Shown: positions 1-11,884, numbered from the stretch's first letter. The stretch is 64,000 bases of DNA from Mastigias papua (GCA_964019165.1 OZ025283.1:1929501-1993500), one strand, 5' to 3'. The notes: generated from the letters alone by a model not told the origin. Numbers and translations are program-made.

Positions 1-30
1 ATCATATGACTTTGTATACCTTTGGATTGT

Positions 31-140
31 GCAAATCTAGCAGCACGCATTATGTAAACAGAAAGAGACTAAGCCAGGGAACTTTGCAAATCTAGCAGCA
101 CGCATTATGTAAACAGAAAGAGACTAAGCTAGGGAACTTA
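31..140. repeat. 55-bp tandem duplication
   Basis: Two head-to-tail copies of a unit starting GCAAATCTAGCAGCACGCAT lie at about 31-85 and 86-140. They differ by only one or two bases (AAGCCAGGG versus AAGCTAGGG), so the duplication is recent. No coding function is visible. Confidence 0.9.
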
Positions 141-1190
141 CATATATTTAGAAATATAAGGGGAATGTTTGACATCTATCGTTATACTATTCATGAAATT
201 AAAACAGTTATACGCTCCTCCTGACACTGCAAAATGAGACATTGAAGAACGTGGCCTAAGTGCGATTGAACCTCTACAAGCTACCTGCCTTTCACTTGTC
301 TTTCTTGCTGCTGCTGCCGCATGACATACTTTACATCTGACCAGAACTTTCTTCCTAAAAAGTCAGTCTTTCAACTGTCATATTATAAATGTCACGTGTC
401 GTATTTCCTTCGTATTCGATAACTACTCCGCCACTCCAAGTACTCAAGGTCATTGTTTATAAGCCTCTATGTGAGGCTATAGAAATATGAGGCTGGACGC
501 TGGCCATTTCTCAGTGTATTTTGAGATTGTTTTCGCTCATTAAAGAAACTTTTATTCATGAAATGGAGCATTTTGATTGGTGGAATCACCCTACCGGGTA
601 TTCACTGCGTATTCGTGACGACTTTCTGTTTAACATGAAGTTGTTGTTCTGTCTTCTGCACTACCTTCACAAATCTGCTTGCTTCCAAACGATTCACGTC
701 TGCACACTTACACAGCTTGAATATTAAGGCAGGTAAACTCGTTAAAAGGAGTTAAATTTGTCATTTGAATGAGCATTTGAGAAATAATACCATGGTCGCA
801 ACATAATGCCGATTATTATTTTTTCTGCAAATTGTAGGGTATTCACTGAATACCTTGAATACCCTGACGCTACGCCACTGGTTGTGATACTATGACCTTT
901 AGGTTGAATATATCTGCGTAGCACCAAGTAGACAGTTCAAGTGAGTTGGAGATTTATTTTCCATATACCTTGTGGAGGTTGGGAAGTGCAACCCAAATGC
1001 TCAATATGTTATTTCCACTTGCGAAGGAAAGACTTAATATGTAATAAATCAATTAATTTCTTAAACTTATAGACTGTATATTCTAAAAATTTTAATTAGC
1101 TTTCATTCATGAGCCAGTACTTTATTTTTTAGCATCCAGGTGAACAGCCACCCTGTGGAGATACTGGCCTTGATTTCATGATTATTATTA
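141..1190. other. No recognised gene
   Basis: This AT-rich stretch has only short open frames without recognisable motifs. Two partly similar GGGTATTCACTG segments occur near 594 and 837 and may be remnants of a short inverted-repeat transposon, but the boundaries cannot be fixed. Confidence 0.5.
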
Positions 1191-1194
1191 CTAT

Positions 1195-1535
1195 TTTTAT
1201 TAGAAGTCACTGTTGGCTTTGAATCAAATATACAGATAAATAGTGACCGTAAGGCTACTAAATATCCCCCTCTTATTACTGACCTCCAAAATTCTTATTC
1301 TACTGTCAAATTTATAAATCTCTCCATGAGTGCTCTCGGATCACTTGGAACGTCTTCTGAGTCCTTTCCATCTCCATCAATGCTCACAGACTTAACCTTT
1401 GATGATACTACTAAACATAAAGTCCTGTTGAAATCAATTAATATTGCAGTGTGATGAACTTATTATATCTTTTGTAGAAAAAGTAAACCTTGGAGTAACC
1501 CAAATTTACTGGACTATTAGGCTATGACTTTACTA
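1195..1535 (+). pseudogene. LINE polyprotein C-terminal remnant
   Basis: Read in the forward direction, 1,195-1,450 encodes a segment with TVGFESN, KYPPLITDLQ, NLSMSALGSLG and KSINIAV. After a stop and a frame change, FCRKSKPWSNPNLLDY follows to about 1,530. I recognise this order of blocks from the region downstream of the reverse transcriptase in some invertebrate non-LTR elements; that assignment is from memory. No RT motifs remain upstream, so it is a truncated dead fragment. Direct evidence is the two adjacent conserved blocks in consecutive frames. Confidence 0.55.
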
Positions 1536-2629
1536 CCTTAGTATTACAGTCATTATTGCTATTATTTCAATCTGAGGTTGATGTATGTTTTTGTTATATT
1601 CAAACCTTAAGTTGCAGACTTGCCAAGTATGCACTGCCTTAATATAATGAGGTGTATGATTGTATACTTAGATTGTATTATTATCATGAGGTTTAAAAAA
1701 AATAAAATTTACAGTACTCCTGATTCCATCATATGGGCTCTTACCATGGCTAGTTGCAAAGAAATACCATTGAGCTTCATGCTCACGATCAGACATATGA
1801 TGACATAGGTTGGACAAATTTTTGTAATTCTTGTATTGTGCAGCAGACCCATCCCTAAAAAAAAGGCATTTGGAGACCTAATAGTACTTGATTTTTTAAC
1901 TCTGTATGTAGACATGTTAGAAAAGTGTGGACAACATTGGCATCATGTTTTAGGTAATCATAAATGAAAGAGTAACTGCTTGAAAACACCTTGTTGCCTT
2001 CCCTGTAGTACACAAGAAGTGGATGAAGTATTGCCTGGCTATTATTCCAATGACATTTGGCAATATAGTGATGTCTATTTGGCAAATGACTAATGAATAG
2101 AGAGATTATGCATCCTAACAATAACACTAACGACAACGTTAAAATTTCATCATCTATTGTTATCCGTTCAACTCCATGGGGATACCTGGTCATATCACGT
2201 GCACTGATACCTGTCACTCATATTATCATGTGTGCAGCCTTTTATATGGGGGAATACCATAATGGTACCGTTACCGTTCTGGCCCATTGTTTCCAGAACT
2301 TTAACAGGGTAAACATAACATTCAGGGAAACGGTAACGTGCAAGCCATACGTTTGCTATCTTGCGCAGTATATATTAGTGTAGAGAGGTCCTGAGATTGA
2401 AATAGATGGTAACAATTTATTAAATCTGACAAGGTAAGAAGCATTCCTTGAATGTTTCAAGCTTTATAACTATGGAGCATGAAAGAAACTTAGGCCAAAA
2501 TTCATCAGAGTCATCGTCGTATTTTGATTGATGCATAATATGATTTAAGTCACATTACAAGACTTGGTCAATCCTTTAGCAGTAGCTTAACTCCATAGAA
2601 ACTTCATATCTATCTAGGTAAGGGTACTA

Positions 2630-4030
2630 CAGTAGAACTCGTATAATCCGGATCTAATTGGACCGCCAAAATTCGTCCGGATTAAAGCAAATCCGGATTA
2701 CGCTAAAATTTTTTCTGTGACCCCGTTAAATTTGTGTTGTTGTTTGAAGGTCACTCCCAGCATATTTCGGATTCACGTACAATGTCATAATTCAAGTCAC
2801 TCCTTAATACCTATTGACGGATGGGTTGTGCAGTTGTCGACTACCATTGCAATTTTTCTATGTTTTAGTTTTATTTGTCTGTCTAGTTTCATTAACCATT
2901 CAGTGAACAGTTCCCTTGTCATCCACGCTTTCTTATTTGCCCTGTAAGTAACGAGAATATGAAGCACATTTCTGAAAGCCAGAGGCTTTTGGCTTTTGCC
3001 CACCACTATCAGCAGCAATCTTTCCCTTCCAGTCATGTTTGCCGCAACTAATGCAGTAATCCTAGTCTTGTTTTTTAACCACCATGCTGCTTTGTACCGA
3101 TGAATCCTAGGCTTTTTCTGGTAACAGTGGCCAGAACAGACCGGTTTCATCAGCACTAAAAATGTTCTCTGGTTCATACAACTTTAGGATCTCCTTTAGT
3201 TTTCCTACCTTCCACTCTTTCACACTTCAGTATCCCCTGCTTCGCTTGATTTCAAAATTTCCCCCATTCCGTAGCGTTTTCTACATCAGTGGATCCATCC
3301 CGAGGTCATTTCCGAACTTTCACAACCCAATTCCTTCAGAAATAGTCAGCCTTTGCTACAAGCATGTCTCCATCAATTTTCAAATCCGGATCGGTACAAT
3401 ACTGACGGAGACAAATAATAAAAGTGGCTTTGATGTTGGAAAACATACATTTTTTACACGCTTTATTGTACCCTTTCTTGCATCTGGCGGATTTTCCACA
3501 ACATTAAAAACTTTTTTCTTCGTTTCTACTTTCATCATATGCCTTAAAGTCTGTGGTTTTATTCCAAACTTTAACGCTATGTCGCTTCTTTTTATTCCTG
3601 GATTCTCATAGCAAAATTTAATTACTCTATATTTCTCTTGGTACGTACGATCTGTATGCTTTCGCTATGAAACCATGATAATTATGAAAGTGTATTGTTT
3701 TAAAGTGTTGCCAACACGCTGGCCTCTGCTTGAAGCAGGAATTCATGTCACTTATTGGTTATAATGTATGCAGTTAGGATATGGTAATACAGTGAAGAAT
3801 ACACCTGTGCTCATTGACATATTTCTAAGATCGTTTATCCGGACTACGGTAAAAGAATAGCATAATTGCCCAAACATATAGTCCGGTTTATGCATTTATC
3901 CGGACTAGGAAATCCGGATAATGGGAATTAATTTAGTACAATTCAATAGGAAATTAATTGGACTTAGTAATTCTGTCCGGAATACACCGAAATCCGGATA
4001 AAGCCGATCCGAATTATGCGAGTTCTACTG
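2630..4030 (-). mobile_element. Tigger/pogo-type DNA transposon, internally deleted
   Basis: The element begins and ends with about 25-bp inverted repeats (CAGTAGAACTCGYATAATYC followed by GGATC, two mismatches) and is flanked by TA on both sides (2,628-2,629 and 4,031-4,032), the TA target duplication typical of Tc1/mariner/pogo elements. The transposase runs on the minus strand. At 1,401 bp it is much shorter than a full-length Tigger. It sits within the Harbinger remnant at 2,098-4,753. Confidence 0.85.
2797..3177 (-). pseudogene. Tigger-type DDE transposase fragment
   Basis: This 126-residue frame carries the middle of a pogo/Tigger DDE domain: RITALVAANMTGRERLLLIV, then YRANKKAWMTRELFTEWL, then AMVVDNCTTHP, which holds the second catalytic aspartate (VDNC). 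Family transposases of about 450-550 residues have a CENP-B-like helix-turn-helix upstream and a third acidic residue downstream. The downstream third is missing, and the upstream part (to about 3,655) is only partly readable in shifted frames. The protein is dead and the element would depend on a helper for movement. Confidence 0.8.
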
Positions 4031-4121
4031 TATTATGATAAATTGCTTGGCTTTAAGGAAGCGATCCAGATTGACCCTTCAGCATGATTGCATGATGCTA
4101 ATAGATAATGTTTTCTGACGT

Positions 4122-4275
4122 TTGGCATATAAAGCCAGGGGGTGTCGAGAGAAGGATGCATGGACCAGAATCACTGATGCATTATTGAAAATACAGACCC
4201 CTAGGTTTCACATGTCATCCAGGACTATGAGAGAACGCATCCACCAGTTATTGTCCAAGCGTAAGGTGAAAAATT
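4122..4275 (+). pseudogene. Harbinger Myb-like protein fragment
   Basis: The frame contains REKDAWTRITDALLKI and MRERIHQLLSKRK, which resembles the trihelix/Myb-like DNA-binding accessory protein of Harbinger elements. The protein from 47,308 has the same layout (KGQAWEKIANNLN, then RGVRDCYTILEKAFKR). The start of the domain is missing and the frame runs straight into antisense transposase sequence at 4,281. In intact elements this protein helps transposase binding and nuclear import; here it is only a fossil. Confidence 0.5.
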
Positions 4276-4280
4276 GTTTT

Positions 4281-4560
4281 TCAAAGAATTTCTGGCATCA
4301 GCATAATATCTACAAGGTCATAGATGTCGTTTTTCATGAATCTAAATTCTACCTTGCAGTCAATATTGGTCATTCTGTCAAGATCAAAACGGTGGTATTG
4401 CCAGTATGGAATCTCGAGGTTAGGTCTATTCACCTTATTCACATTAAACAACAAGTGATAATCCATGTCGTTGATGACATCACTTCCACGTGCTAAATCA
4501 AGTGCATCTATACTATCTTGTCAAACAGCCATACTTGATTGTAGGACTTTGCTAATAATA
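4281..4560 (-). pseudogene. Harbinger transposase N-terminal fragment
   Basis: The translated piece has LEIPYWQYHRFDLDRMTNID followed by CKVEFRFMKNDIYDLVDIM. It aligns residue by residue with the N-terminus of the transposase at 50,114 (MEQPYWQYPAFDLERM, then CEVEFRFTRREIYTLVETF). Further 5' on this strand a frame with one stop continues the match (an ALDLARG-type segment). The DDE catalytic domain is absent. It lies back to back with the Myb-like fragment at 4,122, as expected after deletion of the middle of a two-gene Harbinger. Confidence 0.75.
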
Positions 4561-4853
4561 CTCTGGAACTTGCGAGTAGATGAGTTCAGTGCAATAGAGA
4601 ACAACATCTTCCCGCCAAAGTCTAGAACCTTGCAGCCCTGTGGTTCTAGAGATGCATGTGCCTGCGCTCATGGTTTCTGTGCGTGGACATTGTGTGCTCT
4701 TGTGACTCTTAACGGTATCGTTACCATTATCTTTAGGATGCGTAATCTCTCTAATAGTGGCTTCTTCAACAAACTCTTCACTTAGCGCTTATAAGGAAAG
4801 CAGGATTGAGAAAAGAGTGCATTTTTCCATTGACTGAATGTTAGACATCATGT

Positions 4854-5592
4854 ACACTGGAACGGATCGGTACAGATGCGATATGGATTCATTCTACTTT
4901 TTGCTAGTGTTTACACTGGTTCAGATCCACATCAGTCCCGTATACTCTGGGAACTGACCTGGAACAGTTCTACGGGAAGTGCTTCACTTGAGAGCTACAA
5001 ACGAGGTCGCCAGCTGTTTTTGCACAAATCACTTATTTTGATTGAGAAGTTGTCACCCCCCTCATTGAAAAGTAAATGGCTGAAAACAACTATGGCAAAT
5101 GAGGAGTCCAAAGCAAAGATGTTTGCTTGGACAGGTAAAGAATCTATGCTGCTTTTCCAGACTCTGCTGGACTACAAGCATTTATCATGGCAGGCATATT
5201 CATTACCATGGCAACAATTTGTATTCTTTTCAGGTTTCATGGATTGATGATTTAAAGTACTACCAAATTGTCAAGCAGAATATGGGGTTGAGGACTGTGG
5301 TTGACATCAGGGATAAGTGGTTGAAACATGGCAAACTGTCATATCAAATCTGCCTCAAGAGGAAAAAAGTGTGTTGTTTCATAAAGGATCTGTACCAGTT
5401 CAGATCAGTTCCAGCAGTTTACACTGGACCTCAACTGTAACAGATCAAAATGGGTACATTTTGCAGAGTGATCCCAAACTGGTGCAAATAGCAGTTCCAC
5501 ACCACTACGGATCCAACAGTTCCAATGGTATCGGAAAGCCTATCTGTACCCATACTGATATGGATCTGTTTGGATCTTTTCCAGTGTAAATG
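4854..5592. repeat. Short inverted-repeat element, possibly a MITE
   Basis: The ends are imperfect inverted repeats: TACACTGGAA...GATC...ACAGAT...ATAT at about 4,854 and its complement near 5,550-5,592. Degenerate copies of ACACTGG...CAGATCC recur internally (about 4,912 and 5,420). The layout is that of a small non-autonomous DNA transposon with subterminal repeats. No clean target duplication was found, so family and exact limits are open. Confidence 0.4.
5092..5180 (+). pseudogene. Possible Myb/SANT-like exon remnant
   Basis: A forward frame starts with ATG and reads MANEESKAKMFAWTGKESML followed by LFQTLLDYK. The pattern W-x-x-x-E, then hydrophobic residues and YK, resembles the first helices of Myb/SANT-like domains in transposon-associated proteins. 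Nothing convincing follows, so it could equally be chance. It lies inside the inverted-repeat element at 4,854-5,592. Confidence 0.25.
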
Positions 5593-6240
5593 GGGTCTTA
5601 CACACTACTCTATTGATGTCTACTTGAGAAAGACGGTATTCCTTTAGCTTTTCAGTGCCTGGACATTTACAACAAGAGTGCAGCATACAATCTCTGTTAA
5701 CATTGTGCACAATCATACGTAGCAGCTTTTTGTAATCTCCTACATTGTTGCTTGCAGTGAAAGAAAGCTTTGCATTTTGGTGATACTCTCAAACACACAC
5801 AGAATGTGCACTGGAGGTACTGCTGGCAGGAACACACAATGTGGGGTTTAATGTGCAACATGTTGAGAAGCTTACACTCATGTCCATTTCTTTAGTGAAG
5901 TCTAGATAGAGCTCTTTTAACTTTACAAGAAGAGGACGATTCTGCTTGTGTTGGTATCTACCGTCAATCCTAACACGTACATATTCCCTCTTGCCAGGAC
6001 ACATTCTTGAGTATTTGTCATTCTGGTAGAAAGCAATCATATTTTCAGAGAAATGCTCTGGCACAGTTTTGCTTCTTTTCTGGCAAGTCTTCAAGCAATC
6101 CTCTATGGGTTTCTACTTCTTTTGATTTTTGAACCATTGCATTACTTGTTTGAAAAAATTTTTTGATACATTTCACTGTCAAAATATCAGGAACCAATGG
6201 TAATAACTTGCACTCTCCTGTGTATTTGTTTCTGGACCAT
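5590..6240 (-). pseudogene. Transposon-associated uncharacterised protein remnant
   Basis: The best frame (6,094-5,789) contains FYQNDKYSRMCPGKREYVRV, then HKQNRPLLVKLKELYLDF and a Cys-rich segment ending in SAHSVCV. A single frameshift then continues it as EYHQNAKL and HSCCKCPG down to about 5,600. I recognise the order 'PGK...Y/V, HKQ.R.LL, L.ELY..F, cysteine block, HQN' from multicopy invertebrate proteins of unknown function that appear to be transposon-derived; I cannot name the superfamily. Upstream sequence to about 6,240 is partly readable in other frames. Confidence 0.5.
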
Positions 6241-7080
6241 TTGCTTTAACCATATCCATTAATATGTTAAGACCTTGAGAGTGTTCTTCATTTTTATTGA
6301 CAACTGTGACCTCACTGACAACATTTAAAACACTGCCAAACTTCTCTTTTACAACTGTACAGGCTTCATTAAGCTGTCTTTTCCCATAATTCAGCTTTTC
6401 CTTTTACTCACATACCTTGCAGGTGAGCATCCTAATACTTCACCACTTCTGTTCACTTTTCTCTTGTCATTACAGTATCTTGAATCACCTGACTTATCTT
6501 CAGGAGTATTTACCTCCTCATCTTCAGGACAATGTACGTTGCAAACTTCATCTACTACATCTGCATAACTGTTGTCTAGGAATCAGGCAGAAATTTTCAG
6601 CTATAGTAACACTGACTATATCAGTGATTCTACTTTTCTAAGTAAGTAATCTTAATTGCTTTTCGACATAGATCCTCTGTACAGTTAAGAACTTGCTTTC
6701 GACAGTAAACAGTTTTATGACAAATATGCTGCTTTATGACTTACTGCTAAGCCATTTGTCTGTTGGGCACTCACATGATGTAGTGATTATTACACTTTTC
6801 CTGTTTATTGGTAGTTGTACACTGCAGCTTGTATTTTGCATGGATGCTCTAACAGCTGAGTAAAGGCTGCTCTCCATACCCAGCATTTTGAGCGTGCAAG
6901 CGCTGCGACCAAGTACGAGCATGCGCAGGTAATAAAACTTTGATGGTCAATCTAATCGCAGCGGCCAAGCTTTGAGCGCTTTGGGAGTAGGAAGAAGCTC
7001 AACTCCCATCACGGGCGCTTGTGTGCGGTACCAAAAGAACCAATCATATTTTGTATGACAGTCTGTGATCAGATTTTAAC

Positions 7081-7330
7081 ATGGCTGCCATGCGAGTGCT
7101 CAGCGACTATGAGGATTCATTGATTGATCAACGTCACAGAGAGAATCAGTGGACCTCAGATATGTCGTCGATAAACATGCGCTCAGTTGGCATGTTACCA
7201 GATGACATTTTGGATGAAAACAGCCAACAAGATGGTTTGGTCTCGACAGTAGAGGATGAGCAGTCCTACAAAGAGCTCCCAAAGAAACTACAAGCATGGA
7301 AACAGATATCCTTGAAGCTTGGTCAAAATG
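7081..7330 (+). CDS. Possible first exon, unknown protein
   Basis: An ATG follows a moderately GC-rich stretch (6,890-7,080) and opens a frame of about 83 residues rich in acidic and polar residues (MAAMRVLSDYEDSLIDQRHR onward). It reaches a plausible splice donor (AATG/GTTTGT) near 7,330. I recognise no domain. It could be the 5' exon of a host or transposon gene whose remaining exons I cannot identify. Support is only the ATG context, frame length and possible donor. Confidence 0.25.
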
Positions 7331-7349
7331 GTTTGTACTTTATTTTCTA

Positions 7350-8735
7350 AGCAACTTGTTTATACAACTAACTGGAGCATGTTTGTTTGTAGTAAGATGC
7401 AAAACTCCTGAGCTTCACAGGTTGTGACGTGTGTATACTTGATAGAATCTGTTACATTATACTTATATTATGAACTGTTATGTATTGACTGATTCATTTG
7501 CATTGCTTTTTGTTGGCGAAAAGTGTGGATTCTTTGTTTTGCCATGGTGACAGTTACCATATACTTTTAAATAGTTTCAATAGAGCCACATTTTCTTTTA
7601 AAACAACCGCAACTATTGTAGTAAATAAAAGTGCTCTTTATGAAGGCATTTGCCAGTTTGAGTTATCATCTATCTGCAGGCCCGTCGGAACCATGGGTGG
7701 GGGGCTGGGGGTTCTGCCCCCCAATAGTTTGCAACTATTTGCTCTGCAAATTGTCGAGACAACATTGCAAGGCCATACTATAAATTCGCAAAACTATTAA
7801 GCAGTTCAGTTACCAGTTATCCCTTTTAATCATTTATTGCGTGTTCACACAACCAATGTATACTTGAGCAGGAACGTTAAACAGAATGAGTGAAGAAAGT
7901 GAAGTCTTGTCTGAATGTTATGTGAAGGTGCTGGGAGGGCATCAGGATCTGACTTTTATGTTCCATCAACCTTAACACACCTCATTATCAATAGTATTGT
8001 TTGATAATCTGATTATTTGGAAAGGAGATTTTTGGACAATTGTCGAACAGAGATTTGTGTATTAACGTTAATGTAGCACACAAAAGCACACAAGCATAGT
8101 TGATTGAAAAAGAGTGTTAAGAGGATCGTTAGATTTTGTTTTGGCAGTGTTTATGATTTCCTAGTTGATTGTTGGCGTGCATTGCACGGAGACAGCAGGA
8201 AAGTTTTGCTGTCAATGACTGCAAAGTATTCTGTTAGCTTTTTCAGCCACAGGTAATGTTAGTAGATGACTGCAAATACATAGATTCCAGTCAATTTACA
8301 ACTTCCATTTCAAACATTGTCTGAATTCTGTAAATAGTACTTCATCCATTAAAAATGGCAAGTTGTATAACACGGTTGCTTTCCAGCAAACTAAAGGGCA
8401 TGGTCAAACAAAACATCTCCTGGGGCCCAGTGCAGTTTGCTTTATTCACAGCCCCCCCCCCCAATATCTTATGTGCATAGCTGAGGTCATCATCATGATC
8501 CTCTAAAGATGGAGTTGACAAGTGGGACACTATCATATCAGATGAGGAGCAGAAGTAGTATCAGAAAATGTATAGTGTAGAGAACAATATGGAAATGACT
8601 ATTAATATGATGAATGAGTAACAAACCACGATGTATATTCAGCATTGTAATACAGACACGGTATCCGATAAGACAGGATAGAGAAAGAAGCCATGAAAAA
8701 GTACATTACGATGTATAGTACAAGTGAATCATATC
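7350..8735. other. No recognised gene; transposon scraps
   Basis: Only short frames occur here. A segment near 7,680-7,740 (GGGTGGGGGGCTGGGGGTTC) and a C homopolymer near 8,451-8,462 resemble ends of short DNA transposons or simple repeats. Nothing supports a gene. Confidence 0.4.
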
Positions 8736-8739
8736 ACGT

Positions 8740-10690
8740 ATTCAGACTGGTGAACTTTGTGTGAATAAGTAAATCTTTAATGTTTGTTTGCCTTTTCAAT
8801 GCTACAATGGGAGTGGTTGATGCTATGTCGCATAGGTCGTCGTCTTTTTGAATGATGTGCCATTGCTCATGTAGTATCCGTCCAATCTGTGCAGTATCCA
8901 GAGTAAATGGAATAATGAAGGGTAATGTATCACAAGAGGCCCGTGAATGGGATTGTAAGAGATCATCTCACGATAATGAGCATACCTTGGAGAATAATGT
9001 GTTAATGAGGCCACTATTATAGGCCCATTTGATAAGTATGGTAGAGAGTTGTTGTAAATGGAAATCCAAATCGTCATCATTGGAGATAATGCGACGGTAA
9101 CTCAGAGCTTGACTGTAAATGATGCCTGCTTTGCAAGTAGCGGGGTGAAAAGAATGTGAATGTAGAAGTGACGGAACATCAGTTGGTTCCTTGTATAAAG
9201 TCATGTGCAGTGTATTGTCTCGGTTGAAAATCAGTACATCCAAGAATGGTACCTTGTTAACTGAATATGACATTTAAAATTGGATAGTGGGATGGGTGCT
9301 CTTCATATGTTCAAAGACAGTTTGTAATAGATCAACACCATGAATCCAAATGTAATAGATCAACACCACGAGTCCAATTTGTCTGTGAAAAGAAACCACA
9401 CAAGTGGCTTCTTACCCCCAGGGGCTGAATGGAGTATATGACACTCTATAGAGTCCATGAAAATGTAAGCATACTTGGGAGCAAATGGTGATCCCATAGC
9501 AGCACCGTGTGTTTGTAGATAAAAAGTGTCTATAAACTGAAAATAGTTTCTTTGGAGAATGAGGTGAAGTATCTGTCTTACGTGTTTAACTGATAAAGGG
9601 AGGTCACTCCTATAGAAAGACTGTAAGGCGCTTATGCAAACATTGATTCCCTCATCATGGGGGATGTTGGTGCAAAGTGACTTTACATCAAAAGTCACTA
9701 AAATAGAATTGCATGGTATGTCACCAGCAATGTCTTTGATTTTGCACAAAAAGTGCGTTGTGTCCTGTAGATAAGATGGAATGTGCTTAACAAGTAGTTT
9801 GAGGTAATAGTCAATGTATTTGGAGAGGTTGCTAGGAGGTGACTTACATCCTGATATAATCAGGTGTCCAGGTACCCCGGGTTTGTGTAATTTAGGTAGT
9901 AAGTAAACTATTGGTACCCTGGAAGTATTGCTAGGATCTAGAAATGTAAATGTTGGATAGTCTATATGGTGTTGTTGTTGACGAAAAGTTACAAAAGTTG
10001 AAATCTCAAAAAGTAGACCACTCTTGGGATTGTGATCCAACTCTATGTAATAATGTCGATCATTGAGTTGTCGGTGAGCCTCCCTCAGATAACTGGCAGA
10101 GTCCCAGATAACAATTGTACCGCCCTTGTCAGCTTGTTTAATGGTAACATTGTTTTCGGTACATAGGTCATGTAGAGCTATTTTATCCTCTCTAGACAGA
10201 TTGTCAATACGGGGAAAAGGCCTATGTCGTTGGTTGATTTCAAAGTATATTTGTTGGAGATATATGTGAATACTAGTATTGTCCGGAACAGGGGGTTCCC
10301 ACACTGAAGGAATATGTAGAGGGTTGAAATGCCGAATCGATTTCTTGGATAGAGGTGGGCGTAGGTGTAGGTATGCAGCCTAGACCCTTGGATAAGAGAT
10401 TGATGTGTGATGGTGATAAATACATATTACTGAGGGTGTGATGGTGATAAATACATATTACTGAGGTTGTATATTAGTTCTGTTTTATCAGTGGTATTCA
10501 AGATGAAATGGTGTAATGTTTTCTTATAGGAATTTTTCTTGGATGTTCTTTGGCTTCGTTGATGCTTAATCAGAGCTATATATTTAAGTTTGCCAATCGT
10601 AGTATTATGGTGTAGGTAATTCGCTAACAATGAAGAAGACAAGATAAAAATACCAAATGAATAATGGCTCACTCTCAAATAAATCATTTA
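8740..10690 (-). pseudogene. Penelope-like retroelement, reverse transcriptase
   Basis: The main frame (10,304-9,360, 314 residues) holds the hallmark IKQADKGGTIVIWD motif of Penelope-like reverse transcriptases, then PIVYLLPKLHKPG, ILVTFDVKSLCTNIPHDEG and GAAMGSPFAPKYA. The catalytic region near 9,360-9,390 is damaged (TDKLDSWC where an (I/V)DD motif is expected) beside a 28-bp tandem duplication. A second frame (9,273-8,968) continues with FLDVLIF, LYKEPTD and SFHPATCKAGII, and a third reaches IKDLLIHTKF at about 8,740. Upstream, 10,690-10,427 carries the N-terminal segment ending NLSNMYLSP. I see no GIY-YIG endonuclease, so the 3' part is lost. Confidence 0.85.
10403..10468. repeat. Tandem duplication within Penelope-like element
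   Basis: A unit of about 33 bp (GTGTGATGGTGATAAATACA...ACTGAGG) occurs twice in succession. It shifts the frame of the N-terminal coding region of the Penelope-like element. Confidence 0.75.
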
Positions 10691-10699
10691 ATGTATGCT

Positions 10700-11880
10700 T
10701 AAAGTAATAAGGACGTAGAATAATGGTGTAAGATTATGTAGAAAAGTAGTATATTGAAAACACATGCTTCGAAGAGATTTTGTACTATCAAACGGGATAT
10801 AATGGTATATATGTAATTGTTTTGGTCTCGGTTTAGAAAAGAAACATAGTCGAAAATGGATATAGAAAATTGAAGGTATTTTGATATGATGAGGAAATGC
10901 TGTACCTTATAGGTGTATTGTATGGAACCAGGTTAATATAATGAATGAATGACCAAGCTTAGTTTATATCATGAAATCAAATCAATCGGCTATCTGGACA
11001 TTGTCATATGTTAGAACACGGAGCAAATAATGATAAAATCTTTGGTACTACAATACTTAGGGTAGAGGACTGTATGTGACTTGTGAAAAAGGGAGCAAAT
11101 CTGAATTGTTATCGTAAAAAACTACTGGCATTTTGAAGGAAGGGTTTCAGGTGTGGACCACCAGAAAGTTTGAAAGGAATATACAAAGCCGTAAGGCTAA
11201 TTAACTAAAGATTTTGCGGACTATGGACAAAAGTCAAATAGATGAATGCAGAATATGAAATAGAAGTGACTTGATCATTGATCCGATGAAAATAACTGTT
11301 TAAAGTATATAAAATCATCAGAAAAAATGGTATATATGTGTAGTAAACCTCAAGAAAATCATAAAAGAACTAGATTATGGATGGGAACGCTGTTGTCCAT
11401 GATTGCGTTTCGATTTGGTAAGTACTTCAGTACAAGCATCAATTGAAAGATCCTTAGATAAACAATCTAGGCGTTTCCTAATAGTAGACTTACTATATCA
11501 ATGTCACGAAAACGTATATCAAGAAAAAATCAAGATTGTTCAGCCATTTCTGTGTGATGGGCTCCCAGTAGACTGCAAACCTGTTTCTGATATTCATTGT
11601 TAATGCCGTCGAGTTTGTTGAGGCATGTAGATGAGAAGAACGTCTGATCACGGAGGTTAAGAATGGGTTTCGTGAAATTTGGAAGTGAAGGACCAGGCGA
11701 AGAGGAAACCGTGTTGACATGGTTGGCCAACCCCTCATGTTTGAGTATCGCGGCATTCCAGCATGGGATGAACTTTCACCGTGGGGTGAAAAGGGGCTTA
11801 TTTTCCGTAAACTACCATGTAAACAGGATTTGTCCTCATCGCATAGAGAGTTTGGGCAATCAACAGGGGTTTCGTCGAAG
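10700..11880. other. No recognised gene
   Basis: AT-rich sequence with short frames. The part next to 10,700 is probably untranslated Penelope-element DNA, because it has the same C-poor plus-strand composition. The short frames at 11,400-11,900 carry no recognisable domain. Confidence 0.4.
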
Positions 11881-11884
11881 CCTA

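Larger units (their letters stand above)
2098..4753. mobile_element. Decayed Harbinger element with inverted ends
   Basis: An inverted repeat of roughly 45-50 bp (outermost bases TAGAGAGATTAYGCATCCTA) lies at about 2,098-2,145 and 4,705-4,753. Inside are a Myb-like fragment (plus) and a Harbinger transposase N-terminus (minus). The two proteins nearly abut, so most of the transposase has been lost by internal deletion. A 1.4-kb Tigger element lies inside at 2,630-4,030. I could not define a clean 3-bp target duplication. The family is inferred from the two protein fragments, which match the full Harbinger at 46,869-50,913. Confidence 0.65.

Noticed and set aside
3162..3611. 149-codon forward frame
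   Set aside because: It is antisense to the Tigger transposase region and has no motif of its own.
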